From contig NZ_WBKO01000001.1 in the NCBI RefSeq assembly GCF_032842345.1, forward strand, positions 1,240,001 through 1,304,000: a stretch of 64,000 nt of DNA, given 5' to 3'. The notes under the pieces are model-generated. The model was not told the origin of the DNA. It made no database searches and saw only the letters and a list, made by a program, of their open reading frames with translations. This DNA comes from Methanoculleus caldifontis. GTDB taxonomy: Archaea > Halobacteriota > Methanomicrobia > Methanomicrobiales > Methanoculleaceae. The position numbers and the translations under genes were made by a program. Shown piece after piece: positions 32,248 to 41,619 of the stretch. Each line of letters starts with the position of its first letter. Within the stretch, counting starts at the first letter, position 1.

Positions 32248-33489
32248 ATGGCAGTAGCACTCCCCAAAAACTTCAGTGAGGTGAGAAGGCAGTTCCAGGA
32301 GCCGCTTATCCGGAACTCGTTCTTCATCATGGCTTCATCGTTCGTCGCAGCGGGATTCGGGTTCTTCTTCTGGATGATCGCGGCCCGGTTCTACTCGCAG
32401 GCGGACGTGGGCATCGCAACTGCCCTGATGTCGTCTGTCGGGCTCCTCATCCTCATCTCCCGGCTCGGCCTGGACCAGTCGGTGATCCGGTTCTTTCCCA
32501 GCCGTGACAAGAACCGGGTGCTCGGGACCGCCATCCTCGTGCCGACGGCGATCGCGCTCGGTGCGGGCCTGCTCTTCATCGCCACGGTCGACTTAGTTTC
32601 ACCGGAGCTCGCGATCGTCCGGACGATCGCGCCGCTTTACCTCATCATCCTCGGAGCATACTCCGTCACCTGGGTCCTTGAGGGCGCGCTCAACGCCCTG
32701 CGGAGATCCGAGCACTACTTTGCCTTGAACCTCCTCTACGGGTCGAGGATCCTCTTCCTGGTGCCCCTGGTCTTCCTCGGGGCGACGGGTATCTTCGGGG
32801 CCTTCGGCCTCTCGTTCGTCATCGGCCTCTTCCTTGCTCTCTTCCTCCTCTCGCGGTCCTCCGTGCGCCCGGTACTGGGCGTGGACCGGGTCTTCCTGCG
32901 GGAGGCCTGGCAGTTCTCAGCCGGCGCATACGTCGCCGGGATACTGATGTCGGCACCGAACATGGTCATCCCGATCATGGTGCTCCACGTGCTCGGCGCC
33001 GAGAGCACCGCCAACTACTACATCACCTACGCCATCGTCTCGGTGCTCTTCATGATCCCCTACGCGTTCACGACCTCGCTCTTCGTCGAGGGGAGCCACG
33101 GCGGGGAGATGAAGGGGAGCGTGCTCCGGACGCTCGCGAGCATGTTCGCCCTGCTCATACCTGCAATCATCGTTCTCTCCCTCTTCGGGGAGCAGATCCT
33201 CAGCCTGATCGGCAAAGACTACGTCGAGGGGATAGCCCTGCTCCAGGTGCTCGCGGTCTCCGCCCTCTTCGTCTCGATCTGCCAGACCTTCATATCCATA
33301 GCAAAAGTCCGGAACGATATCCGGAGCCTCATCATCCTGAGCGGTTTTGTCAGCATCGCCCTGCTCGGCCTCGGCTATACCCTGATGGACCGGTTCGGCC
33401 TCATCGGGATGGGGTATGCGTGGTTTACCACGTATCTTGCAGGCACGCTCCTCGTGGGCCTGATCCTGAAGAAGAAAGGGTGGGTATAA
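32248..33489 (+). CDS. Wzx-type lipid-linked oligosaccharide flippase
   Basis: 413 residues with about 12 predicted membrane helices, of the polysaccharide-transporter (MOP) superfamily. The N-terminal part (NSFFIMASSFVAAGFGFFFWMIAARFYSQADVGIATALMSS) is typical. It should move lipid-linked glycans from the cytoplasmic to the outer face of the membrane. It faces the DUF2206-like gene convergently. Confidence 0.87.
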   Translation: MAVALPKNFSEVRRQFQEPLIRNSFFIMASSFVAAGFGFFFWMIAARFYSQADVGIATALMSSVGLLILISRLGLDQSVIRFFPSRDKNRVLGTAILVPTAIALGAGLLFIATVDLVSPELAIVRTIAPLYLIILGAYSVTWVLEGALNALRRSEHYFALNLLYGSRILFLVPLVFLGATGIFGAFGLSFVIGLFLALFLLSRSSVRPVLGVDRVFLREAWQFSAGAYVAGILMSAPNMVIPIMVLHVLGAESTANYYITYAIVSVLFMIPYAFTTSLFVEGSHGGEMKGSVLRTLASMFALLIPAIIVLSLFGEQILSLIGKDYVEGIALLQVLAVSALFVSICQTFISIAKVRNDIRSLIILSGFVSIALLGLGYTLMDRFGLIGMGYAWFTTYLAGTLLVGLILKKKGWV

Positions 33490-33613
33490 GCCAGGTTCTC
33501 CCGGCCGATCGGCCGGAGGCTCTTCTCCTCCCGGCGCCCGCCTCCGGCATATGCGCGGAGGGCAGCTCCGGATGATGCCGTCAGAACCGCTGCAGGGGCC
33601 GGACGCCCGCCCG

Positions 33614-35827
33614 TCACCGGTAGTAGACGGCTGAACCGGCGTTGTCGTAGATCCTGTTCTGGTTCTCTACGAAGAGTCCGGCATCGACGTACATCGCCGT
33701 CGTGACCGTGTTCTTCTGCGCCTCAAGCCGGATGTCCTCCCGGACGAGGTTGTAGGTGCCGAAGTAGGTGTAGGAGTTCGGCTCTATCAGCGACGCATTT
33801 GCCGGGAGGTATCGCTGATGGCCCGGGTCGAAGCCGAGGAGGAGCCACCAGCGCATACCGTCGACGTAGATGGGGCGCTGGTTGCCTTCCGAGAGGAGCC
33901 ATCTTGCTCCCTGGACCTCTTTGCCGTTGAAGACCGGCTTGTCCCCGGTCGTCTCGAGCGCCATCGATGTCGGGCTGTCGCCCACGACCTGGTAGATGAC
34001 CCCGCTGTTGAAGAGGAGGAAGACGACGAAGAAGAGCGAGAGCGCCTGGTACGCCGTCCCCATGAACGGCACGGCGCTTATGGCGCGTAGCCTCCCGGCC
34101 ACTGCCTCGTACAGCGTTATGCCGCCGATGATCGCGAACGGCGCGAGGAGGAGCAGCGTGATGTGGTACAGCCTGCTGGTGTTGAGCGAACTCGCAAAGA
34201 ACGGCACGACGATCCCGGCCACGTTGATGAGGAGGAAGACCAGGGAGACGGCGAGGTACTCGGGCTCGATCCGCCACCGCCCGCGCTTTGCGAGGGCCGC
34301 GAGCAGCCCCACGGCGATGAGCCCCTGGGTCGCGATATGGACGACCTTCGCGAGGCTGTGCAGGGGCGTCGCCGACTGGCCGGTGAGGATCTGCATCCCC
34401 TGGGCGGGGGTCGCGCTGTGGGTCTGGATGAACAGGGTGGTCCAGATCTTATCCCCGATCCCGGCGATGGTGGCGAACGCCGTTCCTTCCGCCACCGTCG
34501 AGTACCAGAGGTAGGTGAGGATGGCAAAGACCAGGATGTAGGGGAGGACGAGCGTCCTGACTTCCGGCCGGGGAGCGGCTCCCCCCGGGGCCAGCGGGTC
34601 GTGCGCCAGGGCGTCCGGAATCCCGCGGAGCATTCCCTTTATGCGGGACGGCAGGTGCTCGGGAAGGATCAGCAGGAGCCATGCCGGAACGAGCGAGAAG
34701 AGGTAGATGTACGAGAGGCCGTAATGCGAGACGATCATCGCAAAGCCGAAGGTGACCATGAGGAACGCCCGGCTGCTCCGGGCCATGGACTTGTCGATCA
34801 GCACGAGGATGGTCAGCACCAGGAAGAGTTCCGCGATCTGCTGGCGGGCAAGGGAGATCATCTCCGTGTAGAACGTAAAGAACGAGACGAAGAAGAAGGC
34901 GGAGAGAAACCCGACCTTCGCGTTCGTCTGTTTCTCGACGGCCCTGTAGACGCCGAGCGGGACGAGGGCAAAGATGAGGGGGTAGATGATCTTGAGGACC
35001 CAGACCGGGTCTAAGTCGCAGATGAGCGAGTAGATGGGGACGAGCGCGACGATCGAGAGCATCCCGTTCGTATTGTAGGGGATGGTCATGTCCCAGAGTC
35101 CCGGCACCAGCACGCTGTTGATGAGGTGGAGCTCGTGGTGGATGTCGTAGCCCCAGATATACTCCGATATCAGCGAGGTGTGGTAGAGAAGCGAGAGTGC
35201 GATCGCGTAGACCGCGAGCGGATAACACGATGGCGGGATGAGGCGGTCGAACCCGACGGCAAGGCCGATAACGGCGAGCAGGACGAGGAGGAGGAAGAGG
35301 AGCGTCACCATGTGGTACTCGTTCCTGAGGTGGGTCCCGATGATCGCAAAGAACGGGAGCAGCGCCAGAAGCGGGGCTGCGGGAGGGGGGATGGAGATCT
35401 CCGCCCCCGCAGAACTCGCGCCGGCGTATTCCCTGTCCCTGACGAGCGCGAGGTAGAAGAGGACCTGGACGACGGCGACGATCGTGATAAAGAGGATCGC
35501 GAATGAGAACGGCCGTGCGTACCCGATCAGCGGGTAGACGACATTTGCGGCAAGGCCGGTGAGCATGAGGACCGCAAGGCTCAGCCCGACCGAGTAGAGC
35601 GTCGTCTCGACCGTGCCGAGGTTATGGAGCCTGAGCGCCTTCAACACGAGAAGGCCGGGCAGGAACGTGAGGTAGAGGAGGGCCAGAACTTCCCGCGCGA
35701 TCGGTATGTGGTATCCGACGAGGCTGAGGCAGACCACCGCGACGAAGGCGACCTGAAATGCCTGAAACGCCCAGAAGAACGTCCTGTTATCCCAGTCGTT
35801 CATCCTGAACGGGTTGAGCAGGTGCAT
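33614..35827 (-). CDS. Large polytopic membrane protein, DUF2206-like
   Basis: 737 residues with about 14 hydrophobic segments and a soluble C-terminal part (from about 620) ending DNAGSAVYYR. A periplasm-facing loop after YDIHHELHLINSVL holds an Asp/His/Glu cluster, as in GT-C glycosyltransferases. I assign it to archaeal DUF2206-like proteins found in surface-glycan clusters; a GT-C or polymerase role is inference. The ATG at 35827 could give way to a second one eight codons on (MNDWDNRTFF). Confidence 0.7.
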   Translation of the reverse strand: MHLLNPFRMNDWDNRTFFWAFQAFQVAFVAVVCLSLVGYHIPIAREVLALLYLTFLPGLLVLKALRLHNLGTVETTLYSVGLSLAVLMLTGLAANVVYPLIGYARPFSFAILFITIVAVVQVLFYLALVRDREYAGASSAGAEISIPPPAAPLLALLPFFAIIGTHLRNEYHMVTLLFLLLVLLAVIGLAVGFDRLIPPSCYPLAVYAIALSLLYHTSLISEYIWGYDIHHELHLINSVLVPGLWDMTIPYNTNGMLSIVALVPIYSLICDLDPVWVLKIIYPLIFALVPLGVYRAVEKQTNAKVGFLSAFFFVSFFTFYTEMISLARQQIAELFLVLTILVLIDKSMARSSRAFLMVTFGFAMIVSHYGLSYIYLFSLVPAWLLLILPEHLPSRIKGMLRGIPDALAHDPLAPGGAAPRPEVRTLVLPYILVFAILTYLWYSTVAEGTAFATIAGIGDKIWTTLFIQTHSATPAQGMQILTGQSATPLHSLAKVVHIATQGLIAVGLLAALAKRGRWRIEPEYLAVSLVFLLINVAGIVVPFFASSLNTSRLYHITLLLLAPFAIIGGITLYEAVAGRLRAISAVPFMGTAYQALSLFFVVFLLFNSGVIYQVVGDSPTSMALETTGDKPVFNGKEVQGARWLLSEGNQRPIYVDGMRWWLLLGFDPGHQRYLPANASLIEPNSYTYFGTYNLVREDIRLEAQKNTVTTAMYVDAGLFVENQNRIYDNAGSAVYYR

Positions 35828-36068
35828 GGGTCCCGGTACCTCCTGTAAATTGTTCGCTGGCTGTGTACATGGGAATGGTCTCTCTGTCCTGGTGGTCTCC
35901 GGTAAGTCCGTATCTGCACTGACTATCTGGTTACTCTATAAAAACTTTTGGCATGGCCCGCCTGCCGTGGGGGCGATATGCTCCTCCCCCCCGGCCATCC
36001 GGCCCCCGGTGCGGTGTGGGCCGGAAGATCCGGCCCTGAAGATCCCCCTCAGCCCGGCAACCCCCGTC

Positions 36069-37226
36069 TCATCGCTCTTCTCCGGCGATCGAGACCGGAT
36101 CGTGAGGCTTCTTGCCTGCGAAGGAGTCGCTCCTCCCCGGAACGGGTACCAGTTCGTTGTAGACCGCGAGGAGAGACTTCACGATCGTGGACCAGGCCAT
36201 ATCCGTCTTCAGTTTCGTGTAGCCCTGCTCCCCCATGCGCCGGCACGCCTCCGGATCTTTGAGCAGGCTCACGAGTGCGGCGGCCAGCGCCTCCGGGTCT
36301 CGCGGCGGCACGACGTATCCGGTCCTGCCGTCGTCGACGATCTCGGGTAATCCTCCCACATCCGTGGCGACGACCGGCCGCCTGAACCCGTACGCGGTCG
36401 GGATGACGCCGCTCTGGGACGCTTCGATATACGGGAGCGCCACGAGGCTTGCCTGCTGGAAGAGCCGGGCGCCCTCCTCGTAGGGTATCCTGTAGTTTCG
36501 GACCTCGAAGGCGTCCCTTCCTGCCATCATCGCCTCGTACCTGCCGAACTCCTCCCCCGTCCCGGCGATGACGATCCGGGCGTCGGGGACCTCGCGGGTG
36601 ATGAGGGGTTCGGCCCGGATCAGGCACTCGAGCCCTTTGTAACGATGAATCCGGCCGAAGAAGAGGATCCGGCGCCCGTCGGGCCCCAGCCCCTCCTGCT
36701 CGAACTTCGTGAACGGCGTAACCTCGTGTTCGCCTATCGGGATGACATGCACCTTCCGGCCGGGGACGCGGTACTCCCGCACCAGGGTCTCTTTGAGCGC
36801 TCTGCCGTGGACGAAGATCCGGTCGGGGAGGAGCCGGGACGTGAGCAGGGTGAGCCGGTAGAGGAGGGAGCCGATGTCCAGGAGGCGGTCTTCGCCGGGG
36901 TGCGGTTCGATGTCGTGGAACGTCGCCACCAGCGGGTATCTCCGGAGCATGGGGAGGAGCGGGCAGAGCATGGGGTTGTTCACCTGGAAGTGAACGACGT
37001 CGGGCTTGAAGCCGTCGACCGTCGCGACGATCTCCCGGAGCATCGAGATCCGCGACGTATCGGAGTAGGGGAAGACGCTGACCTTCACCCGGGGGTCGAT
37101 GCTCTCCAGGTACTCCTCCGACCTGTAGTCCGGCAGCAGCAGCAGCACCTCGGCGTGCCGGGCGAGCTCGTTTGCCATCTGGATGGTGTAGTCGTAGAAC
37201 CAGAAGGTCAGGCATGCCACTCGCAT
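36069..37226 (-). CDS. GT4 family glycosyltransferase
   Basis: 385 residues with two Rossmann domains. The N-terminal part begins MRVACLTFWFYDYTIQMANELA. The C-terminal donor site shows ILFFGRIHRYKGLECLI and the EX7E-like stretch EASQSGVIPTAYGFRRPVVATDVGGLPE. It is a retaining nucleotide-sugar transferase, acting in the cytoplasm on lipid-linked surface glycan. It is the only gene of its unit, with a BoxA at 37249-37260 that places the start close to the transcript end. Confidence 0.88.
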   Translation of the reverse strand: MRVACLTFWFYDYTIQMANELARHAEVLLLLPDYRSEEYLESIDPRVKVSVFPYSDTSRISMLREIVATVDGFKPDVVHFQVNNPMLCPLLPMLRRYPLVATFHDIEPHPGEDRLLDIGSLLYRLTLLTSRLLPDRIFVHGRALKETLVREYRVPGRKVHVIPIGEHEVTPFTKFEQEGLGPDGRRILFFGRIHRYKGLECLIRAEPLITREVPDARIVIAGTGEEFGRYEAMMAGRDAFEVRNYRIPYEEGARLFQQASLVALPYIEASQSGVIPTAYGFRRPVVATDVGGLPEIVDDGRTGYVVPPRDPEALAAALVSLLKDPEACRRMGEQGYTKLKTDMAWSTIVKSLLAVYNELVPVPGRSDSFAGKKPHDPVSIAGEER

Positions 37227-37248
37227 ACGGGCACTCTGTATGGGGATG

Positions 37249-37260
37249 CTCTATATAGAG
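37249..37260 (-). promoter_or_regulatory. Palindromic BoxA of the GT4 gene
   Basis: CTCTATATAGAG, a perfect 12-base palindrome 22-34 bases before the ATG at 37226. The minus-strand context GCAATCTCTATATAG resembles GCAATCTTTATATCG at 57.59 kb. Confidence 0.6.
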
Positions 37261-37767
37261 ATTGCGTCCGGAAGCCCCGTTGGCCCGGAAGGCTCCGGGC
37301 AGGGGCCTGCGGTCGGGGAGATCGCTCTCCGGGGGCTCCTGCCACCGGGGACGTCACTGCGGGGCAGGGCAGAATCCCGCCTGCCCTGGCCCTCCGCCCG
37401 GCAAACCGGATGGCTCCGGCAACGCTTCAGGCTGCCGGGCACCGGTGGGGGCCGGGGTCCGGGGGGCCTGCCGACGCATGGAGCCGGGCGTTCATCCCCC
37501 GTGCGAGGAGGCGGTTCTGCCGGGGCTGTTACCGGGGTCCGACGGCAGAAAGCGCGAATATTTATACTCTTCGATTTTAATTCATTAAATGATATAATAT
37601 GTTTTTGCAGACTTCGATATCTCCTCTCCTGACCTATCATCGTGAGCCGACCTCATTTATTGAATTATATATTAAAATAATTATAATAATGAATTTTATT
37701 TTTTGAATAAAATATTTATACTGCGATTGAAAGACGGTAGTGATACCTCACAGAGAGGCTGAATGGC
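37261..37767. other. Intergenic region with AT-rich promoter island
   Basis: 37261-37545 is GC-rich without a recognisable gene. From 37555 to 37740 the sequence is very AT-rich, with two copies of AATATTTATACT (37557-37568 and about 37708-37719), each a good BoxA for the beta-helix gene at 37768. Confidence 0.6.
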
Positions 37768-39228
37768 ATGACAGAAAGGCGAAATATATTCAGACTGGCT
37801 GCAGTGCTCCTGGTATGCTGCCTGATCCCGGCATTCTCGCCGGTCAGTGCGGCGGAGTCTGCAACAGGAGCCACGCTCACCGTGGCTGCAAGCGATAGCA
37901 CCGAACTGTCGAAGAACCAGGCAGACTATGTCTGTGACGGCGTCGACGACCACGTGGAGATCCGGCAGGCGCTCGCCGCGCTGCCCGAAGGCGGTAAGGT
38001 CGTCCTCTCGGAAGGTACGTTCAACTGTGCGGGCATCCTCGCTCCGGCGGGAGGCACGACGCTCTCCGGCCAGGGTCCGGACGCGACGAACCTTGTGTTC
38101 ACCCGTGACGGGCGCATCAACGTCGACCGCGAGTACGTGACCCTCGACGGGTTCAGCGTCAAGGGCAGCGGCTACAGCAGCGGCGTCAAGTGGCTCGGCG
38201 TGGTGACCGTCCGTGCAAGCCACGCAGAGATCCACAACATCACGGGAACCGCGGATACGACCATCCAGGCGGTCTTCCTCCTGATCCACGACCCGGCTGT
38301 CTATGCGCCGACCCTCGAGGATGTCGAGTTCGTCAACTGCAAGGCCGTGGACACCGGGACCTACGGGTTCCTCCACAACGCCTGGGGAACGACCAACAAG
38401 ACCATCAAGGACGTCCGCTACGAGAACTGCGCCGCGATCAACTGCGGCAAGTTCGGCGCGTTCAACCCCTGGATCACCGGGTTCGACTTTGCCGAGCTCA
38501 ACGATATGGACGGCCTCTACGTCAAGGACTGCCACGCCGAGGGCAATCTTGAGTCCGGGTTCCACTTCGAGTTCGACCCCAAGGTGACAAACGCGGTTCT
38601 CGAGAACTGCACGAGTGTAAACAACGGGCAGAAGCCCTACCCGACGGTGCCTTACAAGCAGAGCGACATGTCGACCCACTACTTCGGGTGCGGCTACTAC
38701 GCCCCGAACTGCGACGTGACGTTCATCAACTGCACGGCGGAGGGCAACTCGCTGTATGGCTTCTACGCCACGAACGGCGGCAAGCTCTACAACTGCGTCG
38801 AGAAGGAGTCCGGCGCCGGGAAGACCGACTACACCCACCGCAAGCCGGCCGGCTACTACGCCATCCCGACCCGCTCGGTGAACCCCTCTCTGGTCCTGGA
38901 GAACTGCACGAGCATCGACTCCCACGGCTACGGCATCCAGATCGATCTCGCGAAGAATGTCCAGATCAAGAACTTCCAGATGATCAACCCGGCCGGGATC
39001 GGCGGCAAGGGTGCGAGCCTCGGCGGCACGAACGGCCAGTTCAGCGACTCGTCGGTCGACATCATCGCATCCGGCGACCTGGTCGAGACTCTGGTCTGGG
39101 CAAAGAACAACCAGAACGTCGAGTACACAGGAGAGGTCACCTCCGACTCCGACCGCGCCTTCGTGGTTGAGGGTGGAGGCGACGTCCGGACGACAGGCAT
39201 GAAGGTCGTGCCTGCCGACGGCGCCTGA
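37768..39228 (+). CDS. Secreted beta-helix protein A4
   Basis: 486 residues: a signal peptide (about 1-29, LLVCCLIPAFSPVSAAES) and an A-type beta-helix (YVCDGVDDHVEIRQALAALP; GTFNCAGILAP; GTYGFLHNAWGTTNKTIKD). It ends soon after the helix (MKVVPADGA), so it lacks the CARDB and dockerin found in A3. Long stretches are nearly identical in DNA to A3, for example around 38350-38470 against 30390-30510. A strong terminator follows. Confidence 0.86.
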   Translation: MTERRNIFRLAAVLLVCCLIPAFSPVSAAESATGATLTVAASDSTELSKNQADYVCDGVDDHVEIRQALAALPEGGKVVLSEGTFNCAGILAPAGGTTLSGQGPDATNLVFTRDGRINVDREYVTLDGFSVKGSGYSSGVKWLGVVTVRASHAEIHNITGTADTTIQAVFLLIHDPAVYAPTLEDVEFVNCKAVDTGTYGFLHNAWGTTNKTIKDVRYENCAAINCGKFGAFNPWITGFDFAELNDMDGLYVKDCHAEGNLESGFHFEFDPKVTNAVLENCTSVNNGQKPYPTVPYKQSDMSTHYFGCGYYAPNCDVTFINCTAEGNSLYGFYATNGGKLYNCVEKESGAGKTDYTHRKPAGYYAIPTRSVNPSLVLENCTSIDSHGYGIQIDLAKNVQIKNFQMINPAGIGGKGASLGGTNGQFSDSSVDIIASGDLVETLVWAKNNQNVEYTGEVTSDSDRAFVVEGGGDVRTTGMKVVPADGA

Positions 39229-39241
39229 ACCTGTTGATACC

Positions 39242-39277
39242 GCCGGGCCCCGTCCGGGCCCGGCCCCAATCTTTTTT
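39242..39277 (+). terminator. Terminator of beta-helix gene A4
   Basis: GCCGGGCCC and GGGCCCGGC form a 9-bp stem with a five-base loop, then six T at 39272-39277. Confidence 0.65.
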
Positions 39278-39334
39278 AACCCTTATCGGGCTCCGCACCG
39301 TCTGCGGCCCTGCCGGTCACGGTGTAAAACCCCT

Positions 39335-40540
39335 TCAGATACCCGGCGGCGAGCGCCCCTTCGGGCTCCGGTCTGCGGCCTTCGCGTAGAACGTCTCGAT
39401 ATCGTGGACGATCGCCTGCCAGTTGTACTTCGTCCGGACGAGCTCCTTTGCCTGCCTCCCGAACTCCGCCCGCAGAGCGTCGTCGGCAAGCAGGCGCCCG
39501 ATGGCGCCGGCAAGCGCCTCAGGCGTGTAATCGGCCGTGAACCCGACGGTATTATCGACCCAGCCGAGCAGGTCTCCCTTGCCCGTCGTCACGATGGGCG
39601 TCCCGCAGAGACACGCCTCGAGGAACGTGACGGGAAAGCCGGTGAAACTCGGCGTCACGAAGACATCGGCGTCGGTGTATGCCGCCATCTTGTCTTCCTT
39701 GCTCACGAACCCCGTGAAGATCACCCGGTCCTCAAGGCCGAGCTCGCTGACCCGCCGCCTGAACTCGTCGTTGTAGCCCATGTCTCCCCCGACGAGCATC
39801 AGGACGGCGTCGTCGAACTTCCGCGCGACCTCTTTAAACGAGCGGATCAGGAGGTCGATCCCCTTCGTGGGGTCGAGCCGTCCGAGGTAGAGCACGACCT
39901 TTGCGGCGGGGTCGATCTCCCACGCCGCACGGAACGCGCCGCGGGCCGGGAGGTCGGGATACTCGGCGAGGTCGATGCCGTTCGGGACGATCGCGATCTT
40001 CTCCTCGTCGACGCCGAGAGCCCGGTAACGCTCGGCCTCCGTCTCGTTGAGCGCGATCACCCCTGCGGCGCCGAGGATCACCTTCTCCGACCAGAGCAGG
40101 TCGAAGAGCCGCTTCATCCGCGTGGAACCCGTGTCCTGCGGGAGCGCCCCGTGCGCCTGGAGCACGTACGGGATGCCGTATCTCCTCGCGTAATGCGAGG
40201 CGGTGACGGTGAGCAGGGTCCGGTGGTCGTGGATGTGGATCAGATCGAACTGCTTCATCTCCTTTCTCGCGACCGCCGGCATGCGGTAGGGAACCACCGG
40301 CGGGGTCACCACGGTCGGGGCGTACTTTCGCAGGTTCTCAAAGTAGTAGACGCCCATCCCGTCGACCTCGGTCAGGCGGTTCGTCGGCAGGTCGTTTGGA
40401 TAGATGCTCCTGTTCGTCGTGTAGACCGTGACCGCATGCCCGTTCTCGTGAAGGGCGTGGGAGATGTCGTATGCGACCCGTGCCACCCCTCCGGACTCCC
40501 AGAGCGGTTTGAAGAATGGAGTAACCTGTAGTATCTTCAT
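39335..40540 (-). CDS. GT4 family glycosyltransferase
   Basis: 401 residues starting MKILQVTPFFKPLWESGGVAR, the usual GT4 N-terminus with the acceptor-side GG loop. The donor domain shows VVLYLGRLDPTKGIDLLI and a C-terminal acid motif in PSFTGFPVTFLEACLCGTPIVTT. It probably adds a sugar to a lipid-linked intermediate. The ATG at 40540 overlaps the stop of the CapA-like gene (ATGA), so both are co-translated. Confidence 0.9.
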   Translation of the reverse strand: MKILQVTPFFKPLWESGGVARVAYDISHALHENGHAVTVYTTNRSIYPNDLPTNRLTEVDGMGVYYFENLRKYAPTVVTPPVVPYRMPAVARKEMKQFDLIHIHDHRTLLTVTASHYARRYGIPYVLQAHGALPQDTGSTRMKRLFDLLWSEKVILGAAGVIALNETEAERYRALGVDEEKIAIVPNGIDLAEYPDLPARGAFRAAWEIDPAAKVVLYLGRLDPTKGIDLLIRSFKEVARKFDDAVLMLVGGDMGYNDEFRRRVSELGLEDRVIFTGFVSKEDKMAAYTDADVFVTPSFTGFPVTFLEACLCGTPIVTTGKGDLLGWVDNTVGFTADYTPEALAGAIGRLLADDALRAEFGRQAKELVRTKYNWQAIVHDIETFYAKAADRSPKGRSPPGI

Positions 40541-41619
40541 GCATGTCCCCCGGTATGCCGTTGCTTCAGCCGCTTCCGGATCAGGCCCGCGTAACAGTTC
40601 AGGCAGAACGGCGTCAGCAGCCAGACCCCGCACTCGACCAGGGGCGCGAACCCGTGCTGCCGGATGCGGTAGCGGTAACTCTCGAGGTTGTATGTCAGGT
40701 AATCCGCGCCGACCTCCTCAAACCACCACTTCCGGGTGACGTTCCCGTTTCGCACCCGGTCCGAGCACTTTGCGAGCCAGCGCTGCACCTGCTCGCGGGT
40801 CCTTCCCTCCGCCACCTCCGGCTGGAAGTCGCTGTTGATGACGCAGGGAGTGACCGCGTAGCCCTGGATGCCGTGCCGGTCGAGGTCCACTGAGAGGATC
40901 ATGGTGCTGTTGACCTCCTCCTTGAAGAGTTCGGTGTCGAACTGGAAGTTGCCGAGCGAGTAGGCGATCAGGCCGCCGTTGTACTCCTCTAGCCCCTGGA
41001 CGGTGTGCGAGTGGTGGCCGAGGATCAGGGTCGCCCCGTTGTCGATGAAGGCATGGGCGAGCCCGACTTGGTCAGGGGATGGATAGTAGACGTTCTCGAT
41101 CCCCCAGTGGAGGGAGACGACGACATGGTCGCAGTGCTCTTTGAGCACCCTGATATCCTCGATGACGGCCTTCTTCTTCAGTTTGGCCACCGTGACCCCC
41201 GGCGGCGACCGGAACATCCCCCGCGTGTAGGCAAGGAAGCCGAGCCGGAGCCCGTTCCGCTCGACGATCAGCCCCGGCAGGGGGTTGTCGCCCCGTGCGC
41301 CCCCGATGTAGGAGATGCCGTGGCCCTCGAGGACGTCGAGGGTCTTCTCAAACCCCTCCCGTCCCAGGTCGAGGGTGTGGTTGTTTGCGAGGCTCAGGAT
41401 ATCGAACCCGGCGTCTTTGAGGTGCCCGGCCGATTCGGGTGGGTTTGAATTGATCCAGCGCTTCCTGCTCTCGGTACCGCTCTCGGTGAGGACCGTCTCG
41501 AGGTTCCCGAAGAGCAGGTCTTTCCGGCGGAGTTCGTGCTCGATCCGGGCGAACGGTTTTTTGCCGTTTCTGGTCCAGAGCAGCACGTCCCCGACGGCCT
41601 TCAGCCGCACTGGTGTCAT
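40537..41619 (-). CDS. CapA-like metallophosphatase (PGA_cap family)
   Basis: 360 residues. The calcineurin-like PGA_cap motifs are clear: VGDVLLW at the start, LFGNLETVLT, LSLANNHTLDLGREG, VVSLHWGIE and LGHHSHTVQGLE, which would hold a two-metal site. In bacteria CapA-type proteins take part in poly-gamma-glutamate capsule export. In this archaeon a role in surface polymer processing is inferred from its operon with a glycosyltransferase. No signal peptide is seen. A BoxA lies about 200 bases upstream (41819-41830), so the leader is long. Confidence 0.87.
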   Translation of the reverse strand: MTPVRLKAVGDVLLWTRNGKKPFARIEHELRRKDLLFGNLETVLTESGTESRKRWINSNPPESAGHLKDAGFDILSLANNHTLDLGREGFEKTLDVLEGHGISYIGGARGDNPLPGLIVERNGLRLGFLAYTRGMFRSPPGVTVAKLKKKAVIEDIRVLKEHCDHVVVSLHWGIENVYYPSPDQVGLAHAFIDNGATLILGHHSHTVQGLEEYNGGLIAYSLGNFQFDTELFKEEVNSTMILSVDLDRHGIQGYAVTPCVINSDFQPEVAEGRTREQVQRWLAKCSDRVRNGNVTRKWWFEEVGADYLTYNLESYRYRIRQHGFAPLVECGVWLLTPFCLNCYAGLIRKRLKQRHTGGHA

